A stretch of 33,782 nt of DNA, taken from NCBI GenBank assembly GCA_025352695.1, contig JANXSK010000237.1, forward strand, positions 1 through 33,782, read 5' to 3'. Shown piece after piece: positions 1 to 7,683 of the stretch; the stretch's first letter is position 1; the number at the start of each line of letters is the position of its first letter. Both the position numbers and the translations under genes were made by a program. The DNA comes from Ferruginibacter sp. Its GTDB lineage: Bacteria; Bacteroidota; Bacteroidia; Chitinophagales; Chitinophagaceae. The notes below the pieces were generated by a model. It did no database searches. It saw only the letters and a list, made by a program, of their open reading frames with translations, and had not been told where the DNA came from.

Positions 1-137
1 ATTGCATGTAATAATACATCGGCATCGCTATGGCCTAGGGCACCTTTGTGATATGCAATTTTTACTCCTCCCAACCAAAAATCCCTGTTAGCAACCAATT
101 GATGAAAATCTATCCCGAAGCCAATTCTAAAACTCAT
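1..137 (-). CDS. ispF: IspF, 2-C-methyl-D-erythritol 2,4-cyclodiphosphate synthase (N-terminal part, runs off window)
   Basis: Only the first 45 codons are present; the gene continues beyond base 1. The visible N-terminus reads [11 protein letters not shown], then LGG, then [11 protein letters not shown]. This is the family signature: Asp and His of the G-x-D-x-H segment (D10, H12) and the His of LLHA (H44) are the divalent-metal ligands of IspF. The enzyme cyclises CDP-methylerythritol phosphate to MEcPP in the cytoplasmic MEP isoprenoid pathway. The start is the ATG at 135-137. It lies downstream of porV on the same strand but is separated from it by a hairpin terminator and has its own -7 box at 169-176, so it is probably transcribed independently. 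Identity is secure from the motif; completeness cannot be judged. Confidence 0.93.
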   Translation of the reverse strand, partial: MSFRIGFGIDFHQLVANRDFWLGGVKIAYHKGALGHSDADVLLHA

Positions 138-168
138 ACCATTTAATTTTACAATATTTTAATAAGCG

Positions 169-176
169 CAAATGTA
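169..176 (-). promoter_or_regulatory. Candidate -7 promoter box for ispF
   Basis: On the minus strand this reads TACATTTG, an exact match to the Bacteroidota -7 consensus TAnnTTTG. It ends 31 nt before the ispF ATG and lies just beyond the porV terminator, which is where an independent ispF promoter would be expected. I see no well-spaced -33 TTG. Confidence 0.5.
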
Positions 177-193
177 CATTAGTTACAAAACAA

Positions 194-225
194 AAGAGCG
201 TTCTGCCATACGACGGAACGCTCTT
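194..225 (-). terminator. Intrinsic terminator downstream of porV
   Basis: A perfect 10-bp inverted repeat (AAGAGCGTTC at 194-203, GAACGCTCTT at 216-225) encloses a 12-nt loop. Read on the minus strand, the stem is followed by TTTTGTTTTG, a U-rich tail. It sits 18 nt past the porV stop codon and separates porV from ispF. Confidence 0.8.
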
Positions 226-243
226 CAATAAAATGTATGTTAA

Positions 244-1410
244 TTACTTAGCTACAGTATTATTTGCAAAGTTAAACGATATTCCAAAACGAATAGTATT
301 TGATAATGGATTACGATTAACGCCACTACCTGAAGGAATTAAATAAGAAAAGTCTAAACCAAACATTTCATATTTTAACCCTGCGCCCAAAGAAAAGAAT
401 GTTCTGTTTCCTTTAGAAGGGCTTTCGTAAAACCAACCCGCTCTAAAAGCAAATTGATTTTGATACCAAAACTCCGCTCCTGTTGAAATCTGAAATTCTT
501 TCAGTTCTTCTGAAAACCCACCAGGTGCATCACCAAAAGAACTAAACCAACTTCCAACTACACCTTGGTTACGGTATTTTACCAATCCAGTGCTATCCCC
601 AAGTGCAGGAGGTGTAGGTACTAATAATTTATGTATATCCAACCCAAAAGTAATTTTGCTGTTTACATCAAATACTTTTGTGTAAGCAACGCCCATACCT
701 AAATTAGCAGGTATATAATCTTTTTGAGTAGCATCGTTGGTATAAGAAATTTTAGAACCAAGATTGCTAAGTGTTACGCCATAATTTAACCCAGAGCCAT
801 CTTCTTTAACCCCTGTATGAAATAAGCTTAAATCGGCAGCAACTGAAGTGCCGGGTTTGTAAATTGTTCCGCTATTATTAGGATCGCCGCTAGCCAAACT
901 TGAATTGATGTACCGAACCATGATTCCTACACCTAATTTTTCTGATAATTTTCTTGAATAACCTGCATCTAACGCGAATTCCCGTGGACGATATTGTCCC
1001 AATTCACTTCCATTGTTATCTGTAAACTGAATATTGCCTAGGCTGAAATACCTGAGAGAGCCGGAGATAGCTTGCTGATCATCAATTTTATAGTAGCCGG
1101 ATAAGGCAGCTAAATATACATCGTTAATATCCAACCCTTTCAACCAGGGAGTATATGTTAAAGAAACACCTCCCTTACTTGTATTAAACGGTGTTTTAGC
1201 CAAATTCCAAAAAGCTGAGTTGGCATCAGCTGAAGTTGCCACGCCAAGATCCCCCATTCCACCAGACCTTGCATCTGGAGAAATACGTAAAAAAGGAACT
1301 GCGGTAGTTACAACGTTTATTTGATTTTCGGAAGTTTGAGCATTCACCAAACTGATTATATTAACTAATACTAAAACTAAGCTAGCTAATTTAATAATTA
1401 CTTTTTTCAT
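244..1410 (-). CDS. porV: PorV, type IX secretion outer-membrane beta-barrel protein
   Basis: PorV is the outer-membrane shuttle of the type IX secretion system: it carries substrates with C-terminal sorting domains from the translocon to the attachment complex. The 388-residue product begins MKKVIIKLASL, a typical signal peptide cleaved near NAQ. The mature N-terminus has the family hallmark VPFLRISPDARSGGMGD, then A-x-FWN, followed by many alternating beta strands and an aromatic-rich C-terminal strand pair, as in FadL-like barrels. I chose the ATG at 1410, because an upstream ATG at 1443 would add 11 polar residues before the signal peptide. It is divergent from gldJ, another secretion/gliding gene, across a 572-bp gap, and is followed by a clear terminator. 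No exact TAnnTTTG box was found upstream. A PorQ-type paralogue is the main alternative. Confidence 0.9.
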   Translation of the reverse strand: MKKVIIKLASLVLVLVNIISLVNAQTSENQINVVTTAVPFLRISPDARSGGMGDLGVATSADANSAFWNLAKTPFNTSKGGVSLTYTPWLKGLDINDVYLAALSGYYKIDDQQAISGSLRYFSLGNIQFTDNNGSELGQYRPREFALDAGYSRKLSEKLGVGIMVRYINSSLASGDPNNSGTIYKPGTSVAADLSLFHTGVKEDGSGLNYGVTLSNLGSKISYTNDATQKDYIPANLGMGVAYTKVFDVNSKITFGLDIHKLLVPTPPALGDSTGLVKYRNQGVVGSWFSSFGDAPGGFSEELKEFQISTGAEFWYQNQFAFRAGWFYESPSKGNRTFFSLGAGLKYEMFGLDFSYLIPSGSGVNRNPLSNTIRFGISFNFANNTVAK

Positions 1411-1982
1411 TCGTAAATTTTGTCTTGTTAAGTAGACATACACTCAATAAGCAAGGATTTTTTTGGGGTATAAAAATAATAATTTATAAAATTGAGATTA
1501 AAAACGAACATTAAAATAAAATCACTTTTGTGAAATTAAAAGATTTTTTTCATTCAACCGCATAACAAAACAGCTAATAATAAATTTTACTGATTTTTTT
1601 ATCAGCCGATAATCTATTTATACCTTACAGAACGACTTAAAATATAGTTTTATTGTACCTTTAAGAGTACATCCCCTCCATAAATTGGTTAATTGCAACA
1701 CCTTGTATTTAAGTGAGTTTTATACCTGTCCGCCAAATGAGTTTTAATCAAATCTTATTTCTTCTTATTTACTCAATTATTTTCTTTTGCTAGATATAAC
1801 AAAAGTTAGCAAAAATGCGTTAATAAATCAGGGATTTAAAAAGCTGCTAATATTTTGGTAAAAATGGTATTACTAAAGTTCTAGTAAGCCTATATGGTCT
1901 AAAATATTTATATTCGCACTTGATTTCCCAAATACAATAATAAAGAAAACCTTTCGTTAAATAATTTGCAAAACGAACGCAC
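1411..1982. other. Long AT-rich non-coding gap between divergent porV and gldJ
   Basis: No credible gene is seen in these 572 bp; open frames are short and overlap the ends of neighbours. The stretch is strongly AT-rich. It contains an 8-bp perfect inverted repeat (TTTTGCTA at 1785-1792 and TAGCAAAA at 1807-1814, 14-nt loop) and a near-miss to the -7 box (TAATTTGC with one base less between TA and TTTG) shortly before gldJ. It presumably carries the promoters of both genes. In flavobacteria porU lies beside gldJ and porV; it is absent here. Confidence 0.6.
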
Positions 1983-3542
1983 ATGCATAAAACATTTTCT
2001 GGTAAAAATTTAATTATCCTTGCAGCAGTAACCCTAGCATTGGGTGCCTGTAAAAGCGATGGCATTTCTGGAAAGAAAAAAAATTCTTCTTCAGTAACCG
2101 GTTGGAATTACGATGATAAAAACACTGGTAATTACCATGTTGCTAAAATGAAATACCCACAGGCTGGTCCTGGGTTGGTATTTGTACAGGGTGGCACTTT
2201 TGTTATGGGTGCAAAAGATGAGGATGTTATGGGTGATTGGAATAATATTCCACGTCGTATAACAGTTCCTTCTTTTTATATTGATGAAACTGAAGTTGCC
2301 AATGTTCACTACCGTGAATATATTTACTGGCTGGAAAATACATTCAGTGGAGATACCAGTATTTTAGCAAAGGCATTACCAGATACACTTTGCTGGCGGC
2401 ATGAACTTGCTTATAACGAGCCATATGTGGAATATTATTTTAGGTATCCTGCATATAATTTTTATCCAGTAGTTGGTGTTTCATGGCAACAGGCACACGA
2501 TTTTAGTATCTGGAGAACTGACAGGGTAAATGAATTATCCCTTGTGAAAAAAGGCTACTTAAAAAAAGATTTTGCTAAAAAAGAAATGAAAGGTGGCGGT
2601 GCGGATGGTTCATTTAACACAGAAACGTATTTAATGAATCCTGAATTAATACAAGGAAGAACAAAACCAAAAAAATCTGAATTAAAAGATGTAAGTGGCA
2701 AACCAAGAGCAATTGTAAAAATGGAAGATGGTATATTAAACATGGGTTATCGTTTACCAACAGAAGCTGAATGGGAATATGCCGCTTATGGTTTATTGGA
2801 TCAAAACCCAAATCCTCGAAAGAAGGAAGGGAAAAGTGGCGAAGAGTTGATATCAAACCAACAAATTTATTCCTGGAGTAAAAATCCCAATGGCTTACGT
2901 GATAACCGGAGGGGAAGTTGGCAAGGTAAGTTTTTAGCAAACTTTAAACGCGGCAGTGGTGATAACATGGGCGTTGCCGGAGGATTGAATGATCGTTCTG
3001 CAATACCAGGAAATATAAAAGCTTTTTATCCTAATGCATTTGGTTTATATAATATGAGCGGTAATGTGGCAGAATGGGTACAGGATGTATACAGGCCATC
3101 AACACCTGCTGACGGTGAAGACTTTAATTACTTCAGAGGTAATAAATTTGAGAAATACTATAAAAATAGTGGTGGTGAATTTGAAAGAGATTCTTTAGGC
3201 AGATTGAAAAAAATTGCCGCTTCTGATGAAGATGTTAAAAACCGTCGAAATTACCAGCATAATAATTTGTTAGGGCATATGGATGGAGATTCAACTAGCG
3301 GAGCTTATTATCAATATGGTGTTACAACTTTAGTTGGTGATAAATCAAGAGTTTTTAAAGGTGGAAGTTGGAACGACAGACCTTATTGGTTATCTCCGGG
3401 TGCCAGAAGATTTTTAGAGGAAGATCAGTCATCCAGTACGATAGGTTTCCGTTGCGCACAAACCTATATGGGATCTCCTGAAGGTGCTGGGTTTAAAGAA
3501 GGTAATATTTTTGGTAAACGCAAACAGAATTCAAAAAAATAA
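1983..3542 (+). CDS. gldJ: GldJ-type gliding motility / type IX secretion lipoprotein (FGE-sulfatase fold)
   Basis: The 519-residue protein starts with a lipoprotein signal peptide whose lipobox LGAC places the acylated Cys at residue 23. It then has the short TGWNYDD segment shared by GldJ and GldK. From about residue 65 onward it has a formylglycine-generating-enzyme-like (SUMF1) fold: GGTFVMG, ETEVANVHYREY, VVGVSWQQA, YRLPTEAEWEYAA, NMSGNVAEWVQD, FKGGSWND and a final GFRCA. GldJ is an outer-membrane lipoprotein needed for gliding and stability of type IX components; it is not expected to be an enzyme. Neighbours support GldJ rather than GldK: porV lies upstream and no gldL, gldM or gldN follows. 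A strong bidirectional terminator follows the stop codon. Confidence 0.85.
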   Translation: MHKTFSGKNLIILAAVTLALGACKSDGISGKKKNSSSVTGWNYDDKNTGNYHVAKMKYPQAGPGLVFVQGGTFVMGAKDEDVMGDWNNIPRRITVPSFYIDETEVANVHYREYIYWLENTFSGDTSILAKALPDTLCWRHELAYNEPYVEYYFRYPAYNFYPVVGVSWQQAHDFSIWRTDRVNELSLVKKGYLKKDFAKKEMKGGGADGSFNTETYLMNPELIQGRTKPKKSELKDVSGKPRAIVKMEDGILNMGYRLPTEAEWEYAAYGLLDQNPNPRKKEGKSGEELISNQQIYSWSKNPNGLRDNRRGSWQGKFLANFKRGSGDNMGVAGGLNDRSAIPGNIKAFYPNAFGLYNMSGNVAEWVQDVYRPSTPADGEDFNYFRGNKFEKYYKNSGGEFERDSLGRLKKIAASDEDVKNRRNYQHNNLLGHMDGDSTSGAYYQYGVTTLVGDKSRVFKGGSWNDRPYWLSPGARRFLEEDQSSSTIGFRCAQTYMGSPEGAGFKEGNIFGKRKQNSKK

Positions 3543-3556
3543 TACTAAATATTTTT

Positions 3557-3605
3557 TATAATTAAAAAGCCCTTCACCTTGTGGTTAAAGGGCTTTTTAA
3601 TTATA
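3557..3605 (+). terminator. Strong intrinsic terminator after gldJ
   Basis: A perfect 18-bp inverted repeat (3557-3574 and 3588-3605) with GCCCTT/AAGGGC at its core encloses a 13-nt loop. The arms begin and end in A/T tracts, so it would work on either strand. It starts 14 nt after the gldJ stop codon and insulates murF from gldJ. Confidence 0.88.
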
Positions 3606-3718
3606 TGGCTTTGTAGGATATAATCTCGTAATTTTTATCTACCCATTTAAATGAAGAGTTTTAAATGAAAACTTTTAAAACTTCTACCTTTTATTGTTAA
3701 TAATAATTTGTTCTCCAC

Positions 3719-3726
3719 TATTTTTG
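3719..3726 (+). promoter_or_regulatory. Candidate -7 promoter box for murF, leaderless arrangement
   Basis: TATTTTTG matches TAnnTTTG exactly. A TTG at 3694-3696 lies 22 nt upstream of it, in the range reported for the -33 element. Only 4 nt separate the box from the murF ATG, so transcription would start at or next to the start codon. Confidence 0.55.
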
Positions 3727-3730
3727 GCTT

Positions 3731-5008
3731 ATGGAAATACAAGATTTATATACTATTTTTTTACAGCATTCATTTATACAAACCGATACAAGGAAATTAC
3801 AAAAAGGGGAGCTTTTTTTTTCATTAAAAGGCTCAAATTTTGATGGTAATAAATTTGCCAGACAAGCACTTACCGCAGGAGCAGCGTATGTTATTACTGA
3901 TGAAGATGCTGGGTTTATTGATGATAGATTAATCTATACACAAAATGTATTAATAACCTTACAGGCATTGGCCAAACATCACCGGCAACAATTTACCATT
4001 CCCTTTATTGCTATCACAGGCAGCAACGGCAAAACCACCACCAAAGAGTTAATACACGAAGTTTTATCTACTACTTTTAAAACGGATACTACCAAAGGAA
4101 ATTTAAACAATCATATTGGAATACCACTTACCATTTTAGCAGTACAAAAAGATGCTGAAATAGCAGTTATTGAAATGGGAGCTAACCATCAAAAAGAAAT
4201 AGAAAGCTATTGCCAGTATACTTTACCAACCCATGGTATTATTACCAATTGCGGCAAAGCACATTTAGAAGGATTTGGCGGTATTGAAGGAGTAAAAAAA
4301 GGCAAAGGTGAGTTATATGATTATTTAAGGGCCCATAATGGCACTGCATTCGTATTGACTGATTATGCATACCTGATGGATATGGGCAAAGGTATAAAAA
4401 ATATTAAAACTTATGGTACACAAAATGCGGAGATATCAGGCATTGTTAATAATAGCAGTGAATTTTTAGAAGTTAAAATGATAAAGGGAACCAATATTAA
4501 TACTATTAAAACTCATTTAGTAGGAGCTTATAATTTACCAAATGTGCTGGTAGCAGTAGCATTGGGCAAATATTTTAATGTAGATGATGGAAAAATAAAA
4601 ACTGCTTTAGAAAACTATCTGCCATCCAACAGCCGTTCTCAATTAATAGAAAAGGATAGCAATAAAATAATTTTGGATGCCTATAATGCTAACCCAAGCA
4701 GTATGAAAGCTGCCATCGAAAATTTTGCAAAAATGGAAGGAGAAAATAAAATATTATTATTAGGAGGCATGATGGAAATGGGTGACCAAAGCCTTACTGA
4801 ACACAAAGCGTTGATTGATTTAATTTCAAAGTACCAATGGCAACAGGTTGTACTTGTAGGAGGAGATTTCGATAAAACCATTCATCCATATCGCTACTTT
4901 AATACTTCAACTGAAGCAAGAGAATGGTTAAAATTACAGCAGTTCAAAAATGCATTGTTACTAATTAAAGGTTCCCGCAGCATGCGGATGGAAAAAGTAT
5001 TAATGTAA
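3731..5008 (+). CDS. murF: MurF, UDP-N-acetylmuramoyl-tripeptide--D-alanyl-D-alanine ligase
   Basis: MurF adds D-Ala-D-Ala to UDP-MurNAc-tripeptide with ATP, the last cytoplasmic step before lipid-linked peptidoglycan precursors. The 425-residue protein shows the Mur ligase order: an N-terminal UDP-substrate domain, the ATP loop ITGSNGKTTTKE at residues 95-106, NLNNHIGIP at 124-132 (typical of MurF), VIEMGANH, and ILDAYNANPSSM near residue 314-325 in the C-terminal domain. Length and motif spacing are normal. The start is the ATG at 3731, placed 4 nt after an exact -7 box. The stop lies 5 bp from the convergent ftsK stop. The D-Glu/meso-DAP ligase MurE is excluded by the NLNNHIG and DAYNANP motifs. 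Confidence 0.95.
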   Translation: MEIQDLYTIFLQHSFIQTDTRKLQKGELFFSLKGSNFDGNKFARQALTAGAAYVITDEDAGFIDDRLIYTQNVLITLQALAKHHRQQFTIPFIAITGSNGKTTTKELIHEVLSTTFKTDTTKGNLNNHIGIPLTILAVQKDAEIAVIEMGANHQKEIESYCQYTLPTHGIITNCGKAHLEGFGGIEGVKKGKGELYDYLRAHNGTAFVLTDYAYLMDMGKGIKNIKTYGTQNAEISGIVNNSSEFLEVKMIKGTNINTIKTHLVGAYNLPNVLVAVALGKYFNVDDGKIKTALENYLPSNSRSQLIEKDSNKIILDAYNANPSSMKAAIENFAKMEGENKILLLGGMMEMGDQSLTEHKALIDLISKYQWQQVVLVGGDFDKTIHPYRYFNTSTEAREWLKLQQFKNALLLIKGSRSMRMEKVLM

Positions 5009-5013
5009 ATTTA

Positions 5014-7578
5014 TTACAAAGAATTATTCAGGTACATCTGAAGATCAACTTCTGTTTTAATTAAAACATCCCTTACTTTACTACCCTGATTTGGCCCTAC
5101 AACACCAGCAGCTTCTAATTGATCCATTAACCTGCCGGCACGGTTATAACCCAATTTCATTCTGCGTTGCAACAGCGAAGTACTTCCACTTTGGCTGGCA
5201 ACAATTAAACGTGCAGCATCCTCAAATAGCGCATCTTTATCATTAAGGTCAAAATCTTTTCCTTCCATTTCCTTTTCATCCACATATTCTGGCAATAAAA
5301 AAGCTTGCGCATAACCACGCTGTTCACCAATAAAATCAACAATTCTATCTACTTCAGGCGTATCTACAAAAGCACATTGCAAACGCACCAGTTCGCCATT
5401 ATAGCTAATCAGCATATCTCCTTTACCAATCAATTGCTCTGCTCCTCCTGCATCTAAAATTGTTCTGCTATCGATTTTACTACTAACCTTAAATGCAATT
5501 CTTGCTGGAAAGTTAGCTTTAATTGTACCCGTTATAATATTCACACTTGGCCTTTGGGTAGCAATAATTAAATGCACGCCTACTGCTCTAGCCAACTGAG
5601 CCAAACGGGCAATCGGCATTTCCACCTCTTTACCTGCTGTCATTATCAAATCCGCAAATTCATCAACTACCAAAACAATAAAGGGTAAAAATTGGTGGCC
5701 TTTTTCTGGATTTAATTTACGGGCAACAAATTTTTCATTGTATTCCCTGATGTTTCTACAACCCGCCTCTTTTAATAAATCGTAGCGATTGTCCATTTCA
5801 ATACACAGTGCATTGAGGGTATGTACCACCTTCTTTGTATCAGTAATAATCGCATCTTCTTCGCCGGGTAATTTTGCAAGAAAATGTTTCTCAATAGTTT
5901 TATAAATACTCAACTCCACTTTCTTTGGATCGACCAGAACAAATTTTAATTGCGATGGGTGCTTGCTATATAATAACGAAACCAGGATAGCATTTAAGCC
6001 CACAGATTTCCCTTGCCCTGTTGCACCTGCCATTAATAAATGCGGCATGCTGGCAAGATCGACAATAAAGTTTTCGTTATTAATTTTTTTACCAATGGCA
6101 ATAGGTAATGAAAAATTATTTTGCCTGAATTTATCTGTATCAAGCAAGGTTCGCATACTAACAATTGTCTTCTTAGCATTTGGCACTTCAATACCAATGG
6201 TACCTTTGCCAGGTATTGGAGCAATAATACGAATTCCCAATGCAGCTAGACTAAGCGCTATGTCATCTTCCAGATTTTTTATCCTTGAAATTCTTACACC
6301 GGCAGCAGGAATAATCTCATACAAGGTTACAGTTGGCCCAACAGTTGCATAAATTTTCTGAATATTAATATCATAATTTTTCAGTGTGTTGATGATCTGA
6401 TTTTTATTATTTTCCAACTCTGCAGGATCCTGCACAATCCTTTCACTTCCGTGAGCTTCCAGTAAATCAAGCTGTGGATATTTATAATCTCTTAAATCTA
6501 AAATAGGGTCGTAAGGTGTATCAATTGATGTTGATTTGGTAGTTTTTGAAGTTGCATGCTCCTCTTCAGCCGGCAATTCCGGAACAGTTTTAATTTCTAG
6601 TTCTAAAGCTGGACCTTCATTATTTTTAATAGCATTGTTATTGATAAATTCTTGTACAGTCTCTTCTTCCTGTTGAATTAAAATGTTTTTTTCTTTAGAA
6701 TTGTTGGATATTCCACTTTTTAACTTCTCAGTTTCTGTTTTTTCAGACACTTCCCTTTCAATAATCTGTAGATCATGGTTGAGTGCCGGATTAACATGCA
6801 TCGGAATATTCAACATCCCACCTTTTTCGCCCTTTAAGATATTCCCTTTACTGTCAACTTTAATAAGAGACTCATTTGATTCTGCGACATTCGTTTCTGC
6901 AGTTAAAATTTGATCCCCAATTAAACTTTCTATTACTTCTTCGGCATCATATATATTTTTTGAAGGCAATTTAAATACCGGATTAAATCTCCATATAACA
7001 TATACTAAAATAGCAACAGCTATTACTGCCAAAGTCCCAATTTGACCAATGGTTTTGTACATCCAATCTTTTGTCATATTTCCCACAGCCCCACCCCAAG
7101 GAAATACTTTTCCGTTCATTATTACAGCAGCACTTACACTTAATATTATCAGTCCGGTAATTACGTATTTTATATTGCGCCGTACAGAAAATACATTCTT
7201 GCCAAAAAATAAATTAATACCTACAACAAAGAAAAAACTACAAATAAAATAAGAAGCAATACCAAAACCTTTGTAAATAAAAAAATGCGAAATAAAAGCA
7301 CCAAAAGTACCCAGCAGATTATTTACTTTAGCATCTGTACCCAGCAATAATTTATATCCATGTAAAAAAACCTTGTCTTGGTCTTCCTCCCAGGTAAACA
7401 GGTAGGATGTAAAAGCAATAAAAAATAAAAAGGCCATTAGTAAAAAAAAAGTGCCTATTATTTTATGCGTACGTTCATCTTTAAGTAATTGTTTTACTAC
7501 TACTTTTTCTTCAATTTCGGTTTTTAAACCGTCCTTACCGGAAGCTTTGAATTTAGCTGATTTTACTTTACTGGCCAT
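5014..7578 (-). CDS. ftsK: FtsK/SpoIIIE-family DNA translocase
   Basis: FtsK couples chromosome segregation and dimer resolution to division by pumping DNA at the septum. The 854-residue product has an N-terminal membrane region with about four hydrophobic segments (roughly residues 40-60, 90-127, 137-155 and 180-197), then a low-complexity acidic linker to about 350. The RecA-like motor has Walker A GATGQGKS near 518-525, Walker B VLVVDEFADL near 635-644 and ATQRPSVNIITG. A C-terminal winged-helix gamma domain (QRRMKLGYNRAGRLMDQLE) reads polar DNA sequences. I chose the ATG at 7578. An upstream in-frame TTG at 7587 overlaps the -7 box and cannot be in the transcript. The gene is divergent from the sensor kinase and convergent with murF. 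Confidence 0.96.
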   Translation of the reverse strand: MASKVKSAKFKASGKDGLKTEIEEKVVVKQLLKDERTHKIIGTFFLLMAFLFFIAFTSYLFTWEEDQDKVFLHGYKLLLGTDAKVNNLLGTFGAFISHFFIYKGFGIASYFICSFFFVVGINLFFGKNVFSVRRNIKYVITGLIILSVSAAVIMNGKVFPWGGAVGNMTKDWMYKTIGQIGTLAVIAVAILVYVIWRFNPVFKLPSKNIYDAEEVIESLIGDQILTAETNVAESNESLIKVDSKGNILKGEKGGMLNIPMHVNPALNHDLQIIEREVSEKTETEKLKSGISNNSKEKNILIQQEEETVQEFINNNAIKNNEGPALELEIKTVPELPAEEEHATSKTTKSTSIDTPYDPILDLRDYKYPQLDLLEAHGSERIVQDPAELENNKNQIINTLKNYDINIQKIYATVGPTVTLYEIIPAAGVRISRIKNLEDDIALSLAALGIRIIAPIPGKGTIGIEVPNAKKTIVSMRTLLDTDKFRQNNFSLPIAIGKKINNENFIVDLASMPHLLMAGATGQGKSVGLNAILVSLLYSKHPSQLKFVLVDPKKVELSIYKTIEKHFLAKLPGEEDAIITDTKKVVHTLNALCIEMDNRYDLLKEAGCRNIREYNEKFVARKLNPEKGHQFLPFIVLVVDEFADLIMTAGKEVEMPIARLAQLARAVGVHLIIATQRPSVNIITGTIKANFPARIAFKVSSKIDSRTILDAGGAEQLIGKGDMLISYNGELVRLQCAFVDTPEVDRIVDFIGEQRGYAQAFLLPEYVDEKEMEGKDFDLNDKDALFEDAARLIVASQSGSTSLLQRRMKLGYNRAGRLMDQLEAAGVVGPNQGSKVRDVLIKTEVDLQMYLNNSL

Positions 7579-7584
7579 TAGCAA

Positions 7585-7592
7585 CAAAGATA
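7585..7592 (-). promoter_or_regulatory. Candidate -7 promoter box for ftsK, leaderless arrangement
   Basis: The minus strand reads TATCTTTG, an exact TAnnTTTG. Six nucleotides separate it from the ATG at 7578, so the mRNA would begin essentially at the start codon. A TTG lies 16 nt upstream of the box, slightly closer than the usual -33 spacing. Confidence 0.55.
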
Positions 7593-7660
7593 TATAAATC
7601 CATTACTGCAACATGGCAGAATTTAGATGAATTAGGATAAAAGATATGAACGAAATTATG

Positions 7661-7668
7661 TAGGTTTG
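7661..7668 (+). promoter_or_regulatory. Candidate -7 promoter box for the sensor kinase gene
   Basis: TAGGTTTG matches TAnnTTTG exactly and lies in the short divergent gap with ftsK. It overlaps the first possible start codon (TTG at 7666), which argues that translation starts further on, at the TTG at 7684, 15 nt beyond the box. Confidence 0.5.
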
Positions 7669-7683
7669 ATAAAACGTACACAA

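Noticed and set aside
3652..3687. Imperfect inverted repeat (GAAGAGTTTTAAA ... TTTTAAAACTTC) upstream of murF
   Set aside because: It needs a bulge and is built of low-complexity A/T runs; not convincing beside the strong terminator just upstream.
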